DNA from: Manduca sexta
Taxonomy: Eukaryota > Arthropoda > Insecta > Lepidoptera > Sphingidae
Assembly: GCF_014839805.1 (NCBI RefSeq)
Contig: NC_051134.1
Coordinates: forward strand, 13,237,170 to 13,301,169
DNA: 64,000 bases
Direction of reading: 5' to 3'
In this document: one piece after another, positions 60,834-64,000 of the stretch
Numbering within the stretch: position 1 is the first letter of the stretch
Layout: each line of letters opens with the position of its first letter
Translations under genes and position numbers: made by a program
The notes under the pieces: model-generated
What the model was told of the DNA's origin: nothing
Seen by the model: only the letters and a program-made list of their open reading frames with translations
Database searches by the model: none

Positions 60834-60900
60834 ACTAGTTGACCCGACAGACGTTGTCCCGTCTTAACTATGAATTTCCAGCGCGCATTTTGTCAAACGC
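60834..60900 (+). mobile_element. truncated GTTGACCCGACAGACGTTGT repeat, copy 2 only
   Basis: Same 5' end as 6055-6340 but cut after about 65 bp, and at a different intronic site. Confidence 0.6.
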
Positions 60901-61570
60901 CAATGGCACATAATATATTAACAAATAAATTGAAATCATAAAGCTTTATATATTGAACATTTCTGATAAAACTGTACAACATCCGACTGTATTGATTGAC
61001 AATTGATTTTTTATGAACTTTGCACAACGGACGTAGCATCCGTAAAACAATTTTTATCTCATCTTATATTTTGTATCCTACCGGACAGTGACGAACGGAC
61101 ATAACCACATCGCTAAGCATGTTTCGACGACATGCTTACGAAAATATGAGTTAAAACTCTAAACGCAAAAATATATATTTTGTATATCTGCTATAAGAGG
61201 AATACACGAAGATTTTATAAGGCTTATACCACTGACCGACAAAAACCGAGTTGGAAAGAAAGCTTACATTCCGTACGGTGTGTGAGACTAAGTGTGAGTT
61301 AAGACTCCAACAACCTTCTCTCCTTCCCTATGTCTGTTTCCTTTCAAATAGACATACCCTTTACTTTAGAAGCGTCAGCGCGTCTATGAATTTATACGTA
61401 TTGTAGACGTAGGTGTTATGGGCAGCAGAAATCATATTTATTGGCGTATAGGCAACCGATATCGGAAGGTTCATTTACAAACTTATGCTATAAAAACAAA
61501 CTTTAGCCCACACTATAATAGAAACCTCAAGATATAATAACTTTGCTATAAGGACAAATAAATATCTTGC

Positions 61571-61777
61571 CTGTTGCCTAGCCGCTTTGAGGAAGGTGTC
61601 GAAGTTCGCAGGAGGGGGGGCAGGATGCCTCCTCAGGAGTGCACACTGCGGGAAGTCCTGCAGCAACTTCTCCGCCACGCTGATGTTGGCCAGCAACATG
61701 AACTCTTCCACCATCGAGTTCGTGTCCACCAGTTTCTTCGCCTGCACTTCTATGGGGTCATGCGTTTCGGAATCCAC
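61571..61777 (-). CDS. Dis3: DIS3 copy 2 exon 11
   Basis: 207 bp encoding [12 protein letters not shown] ... AARQQ, with the same GC donor (CAG|GCAAGA) as copy 1. Confidence 0.9.
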
Positions 61778-61814
61778 CTGTAATAAACATTAAAAAAAAT
61801 ATTTATAAAAATTC

Positions 61815-61978
61815 CAGGGCGGGCAAAAGTTATAATGTTTCTACTCATTATCAGCACGGAGTCTGGAATTTCTGCCCAATATTTTAATATACTCGCCCCT
61901 TTCATGGGACGGAACACACAGGCGAAAAGAGTTGCCCTGTTTGCACCTCTGCTATCCCTCGTAGCAAAAAATGACGTA
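61815..61978 (+). mobile_element. degraded SINE fragment, copy 2 counterpart of 9262-9422
   Basis: GGCGGGCAAAAGTTATAATG, GGAGTCTGGAATTTCTGCCC and GCACCTCTGCTATCCCTCGT, at the same position as in copy 1. Confidence 0.65.
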
Positions 61979-63067
61979 CCTATTTAATTGTGCAGCTATT
62001 AAAATAATGACGATTGTCTTGCACGTGTTTTATTCTAATTTAGCACAAAATATTCTAAAATTTTAGACTAGGGACATCCAAGTCGCAAATTTGCTGATAG
62101 GTCTAATGACAGATTATATTTGCTTTGGGTAGTAGGTCTAGTGTGCTAATACTATGCCGGTCAATACTGTTTCTAACAAAATTTGCCCAAAACTGATCTC
62201 CCAGAACAGGATGGCGTCGCACGTGGATAAAAAGGGTATATACAAAAGAAAGAAAAGAGGTTTATTGTCACATCTGGTGAATGCAATACATAATAATACA
62301 AATGCAGCGCTACACGCCTGCGATGTGACAATTAGGTGGCCTGCTCAGTGCATATATACTATATCATGACATAGTGCACAATATTATAAAACTTATGATT
62401 CATTGTTATCACAATACATTATTGTACAAATCATTCGTAACAAGCAAAAAATTACAAGAGTAATACGATAAGTCACGACGCTATCTCGTAAGTGATGACG
62501 CATTATCACAATTTTTGTACCAATGCAATGAATAATAACCGATAATTATCTGAGTTATTTATTGTCTAGAATTAACATAAGTAATTAGACACGATTCGCG
62601 ACCTTGGTATTTCAATCGATATCAAATTAAAATTTGATATATATTACACATTACTTCGAAGGCATTTAAAATTGTTGAGTTTGTTATTCACAATTGTAAA
62701 GATTAGAAACAAAGGTAATACAGCGCTTTCGTGCATCCTATCTTAGAATTTTATACCATTATTTTTATAATATTCGTGTAGCCTTTATTGGAGATATTTA
62801 AATAGTAAACTAAAAAATAATGATTTAAATAACTTCACGCCTTTACCCTGTTTGGTAAGGCAGGAACATACTAGTGCACACAAAAATCGCCTAGATCATC
62901 TCGGTCCAATATACATCCCTACGATGTGAGAAAGGTCGATTTTGTCATCACCATACAAATAACAAATAATTCCACGCCACTGTAGTGTTCAAATCATAAC
63001 TCAATATTTTTTGGTTTTCCATTAAGACGTCGAAAAGAAGATGACAGCAAGAGTACATTTGTTCTAA

Positions 63068-63133
63068 TGACATAGTCGTGAAATAACGACCAAGCTCCTT
63101 AAATAAAGATTAAAAAAAAAAAAAAAAAAAAAA
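63068..63133 (+). mobile_element. short poly(A)-tailed insertion, copy 2 only
   Basis: About 65 bp, CATAGTCGTGAAATAACGAC ... AATAAAGATT then an A run; copy 1 lacks it (near 10502). Confidence 0.6.
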
Positions 63134-63645
63134 CAATCAACGAGAGAATCCTAGATTACCAAATTTTTAGATTAGAATTAGAAAAACCCAAACTACTTAT
63201 CGCCACAAAAAAAAAAAAATGTTTACTGTTGCCAATTGACAACAGTTGATAAACTATCATTTAGGCTATTAGAAAGAATCTGATAAAGTATAATTTACCG
63301 CCTGATTCGAGACAAAAAAATTAACAAAATATAAACTCAATGGATAGTTTTGAGTCCTATGAAATTTAAGAAGCGAATTTTTTTTAAATACGTTTACGTT
63401 AGATCTAAGAAAACAAAGCTTGAAATATTAAATTGAATTAAACCGCAATATTTCTATACAAATGCGACTTGCCGCAAGTCCTGCAAGTTTCGAAATTGCC
63501 AGAAGTCAATGCCGTGATTGTTTATACGGTAAAAACTTTTCGCGAAAGTCGACTTTTGCAAGTTTTCTCGCTAATCTAAGCGATTAGTTATAGGTTTATT
63601 TGTTTCAGTAATTAAACAGTTGACAGTAAAGAATTTACTTAGTGT

Positions 63646-63786
63646 TAGTTCTCGCAGTTGAAAGAAAAACGTAAAAATAATTAATATGCATGGATATTTC
63701 GGCCTTTAAAATTTCGTCGTATTAAATTTTAAAGGCCGAAATATCCATGCATTATTTTTACGTTTTTCTTTCAACTGCGAGAACTA
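63646..63786. repeat. near-perfect 141-bp hairpin, copy 2 only
   Basis: Arms 63646-63712 and 63726-63786 are inverted copies (TAGTTCTCGCAGTTGAAAGA ... GGCCTTTAAAAT) that differ by about 6 bp in the left arm (TTAATA) around a 13-bp loop. Absent from intron 10 of copy 1. Confidence 0.9.
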
Positions 63787-63794
63787 ATCACTAA

Positions 63795-63898
63795 CTAGAC
63801 GTGAATTTAAATTCTTTACTTGTCAATACTTGTTTAGTTACCCAGATTAAAGGTGAAACAAAATGTATGAAAATGGACCTTAAGCTATAACCTTAAGA
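63795..63898 (+). repeat. dispersed repeat segment shared with 2643-2745
   Basis: ACTAGACGTGAATTTAAATT ... ATGTATGAAAATGGACC, present here in intron 10 of copy 2 and inside the intron 11 insertion of copy 1: different sites, so it is mobile or was copied. Confidence 0.65.
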
Positions 63899-63920
63899 TT
63901 GATTTATGAATCACACTCAC

Positions 63921-64000
63921 CTGGAACCTGATCTCAGGCGAGGCGAGGAGCAGGGCGCCCTGGTCGAGTCGCTTGCGCTTGAGTTGCTTGGCGAGTGCGC
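63921..64000 (-). CDS. Dis3: DIS3 copy 2 exon 10, partial (window edge)
   Basis: Encodes [20 protein letters not shown] through PEIRFQ; donor GTGAGT, where copy 1 has GTGGGT. The 5' part of the exon is beyond the window. Confidence 0.9.

Larger units (their letters stand above)
57220..64000 (-). pseudogene. Dis3: DIS3 copy 2: 3' exons 10-13 of a duplicated, truncated locus (5' part right of window)
   Basis: Exons 63921-64000 (exon 10, cut by the window), 61777-61571 (11), 57879-57659 (12) and 57388-57220 (13) match copy 1 at 10977-11057, 9210-9004, 2195-1975 and 1704-1536, with the same phases and splice sites, including the GC donor. Protein differences seen are few (for example Thr to Ser in GCD(T/S)THAAL, and Arg to Gln in exon 10). 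The exons themselves carry no disabling mutation. Called a pseudogene because no downstream DIS3 exon (S1 domain, stop) is found between array 2 and position 20229, so the gene is cut at the array. If the region is an assembly artefact, it would instead be the other allele of a normal gene. Confidence 0.75.

Overview
The window looks like nuclear DNA of an insect, most likely a moth or butterfly. It is AT-rich and intron-rich, and crowded with tRNA-headed SINEs, RTE-type LINE debris and MITE-like elements that resemble families I know from Lepidoptera. Two protein-coding loci are recognisable. The species cannot be fixed from sequence alone.

Layout. (1) 1-20229, minus strand: a DIS3/RRP44 exosome ribonuclease gene. 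Thirteen exons can be read from the start codon at 20229 down to exon 13 at 1704-1536; the remaining exons (S1 domain and C-terminus) lie left of the window. Immediately beyond the exon 13 body sits a GC-rich minisatellite with a 111-bp unit (1 to about 1590). (2) 20230-22033: a head-to-head intergenic region. (3) 22034-24862, plus strand: an intact, single-exon Patched-family (RND/NPC1-like) membrane protein gene. (4) 24863-53388: about 28 kb of AT-rich DNA in which I recognise only mobile-element remnants. (5) 53389-64000: a second copy of the 3' part of the DIS3 gene, with exons 13, 12, 11 and the start of the exon 10 alignment, again ending in the 111-bp minisatellite, here about 35 units long.

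The most unusual structure is the minisatellite. Each unit is 60 bp of the 3' end of DIS3 exon 13 plus 51 bp of the 5' end of the next intron, so every unit carries a complete 5' splice site (CAC|GTGAGT). The window holds 14 such donors in array 1 and 35 in array 2. The unit is 37 codons long and open in the DIS3 frame, so use of a distal donor would add multiples of 37 residues until a frameshifting unit is met. The two arrays are internally uniform but differ from each other at fixed positions.

The second DIS3 copy starts inside the array at 53389, next to unrelated DNA. That is what a tandem duplication of a unit of about 52 kb, with its breakpoint in the minisatellite, would give. It is also what two alleles joined in tandem by an assembler would give. 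Exons are almost identical between copies, while introns differ by indels and by several mobile-element insertions present in one copy and absent in the other. The sequence alone does not decide between these readings. Either predicts further DIS3 exons, and probably a second Patched-like gene, to the right of the window.
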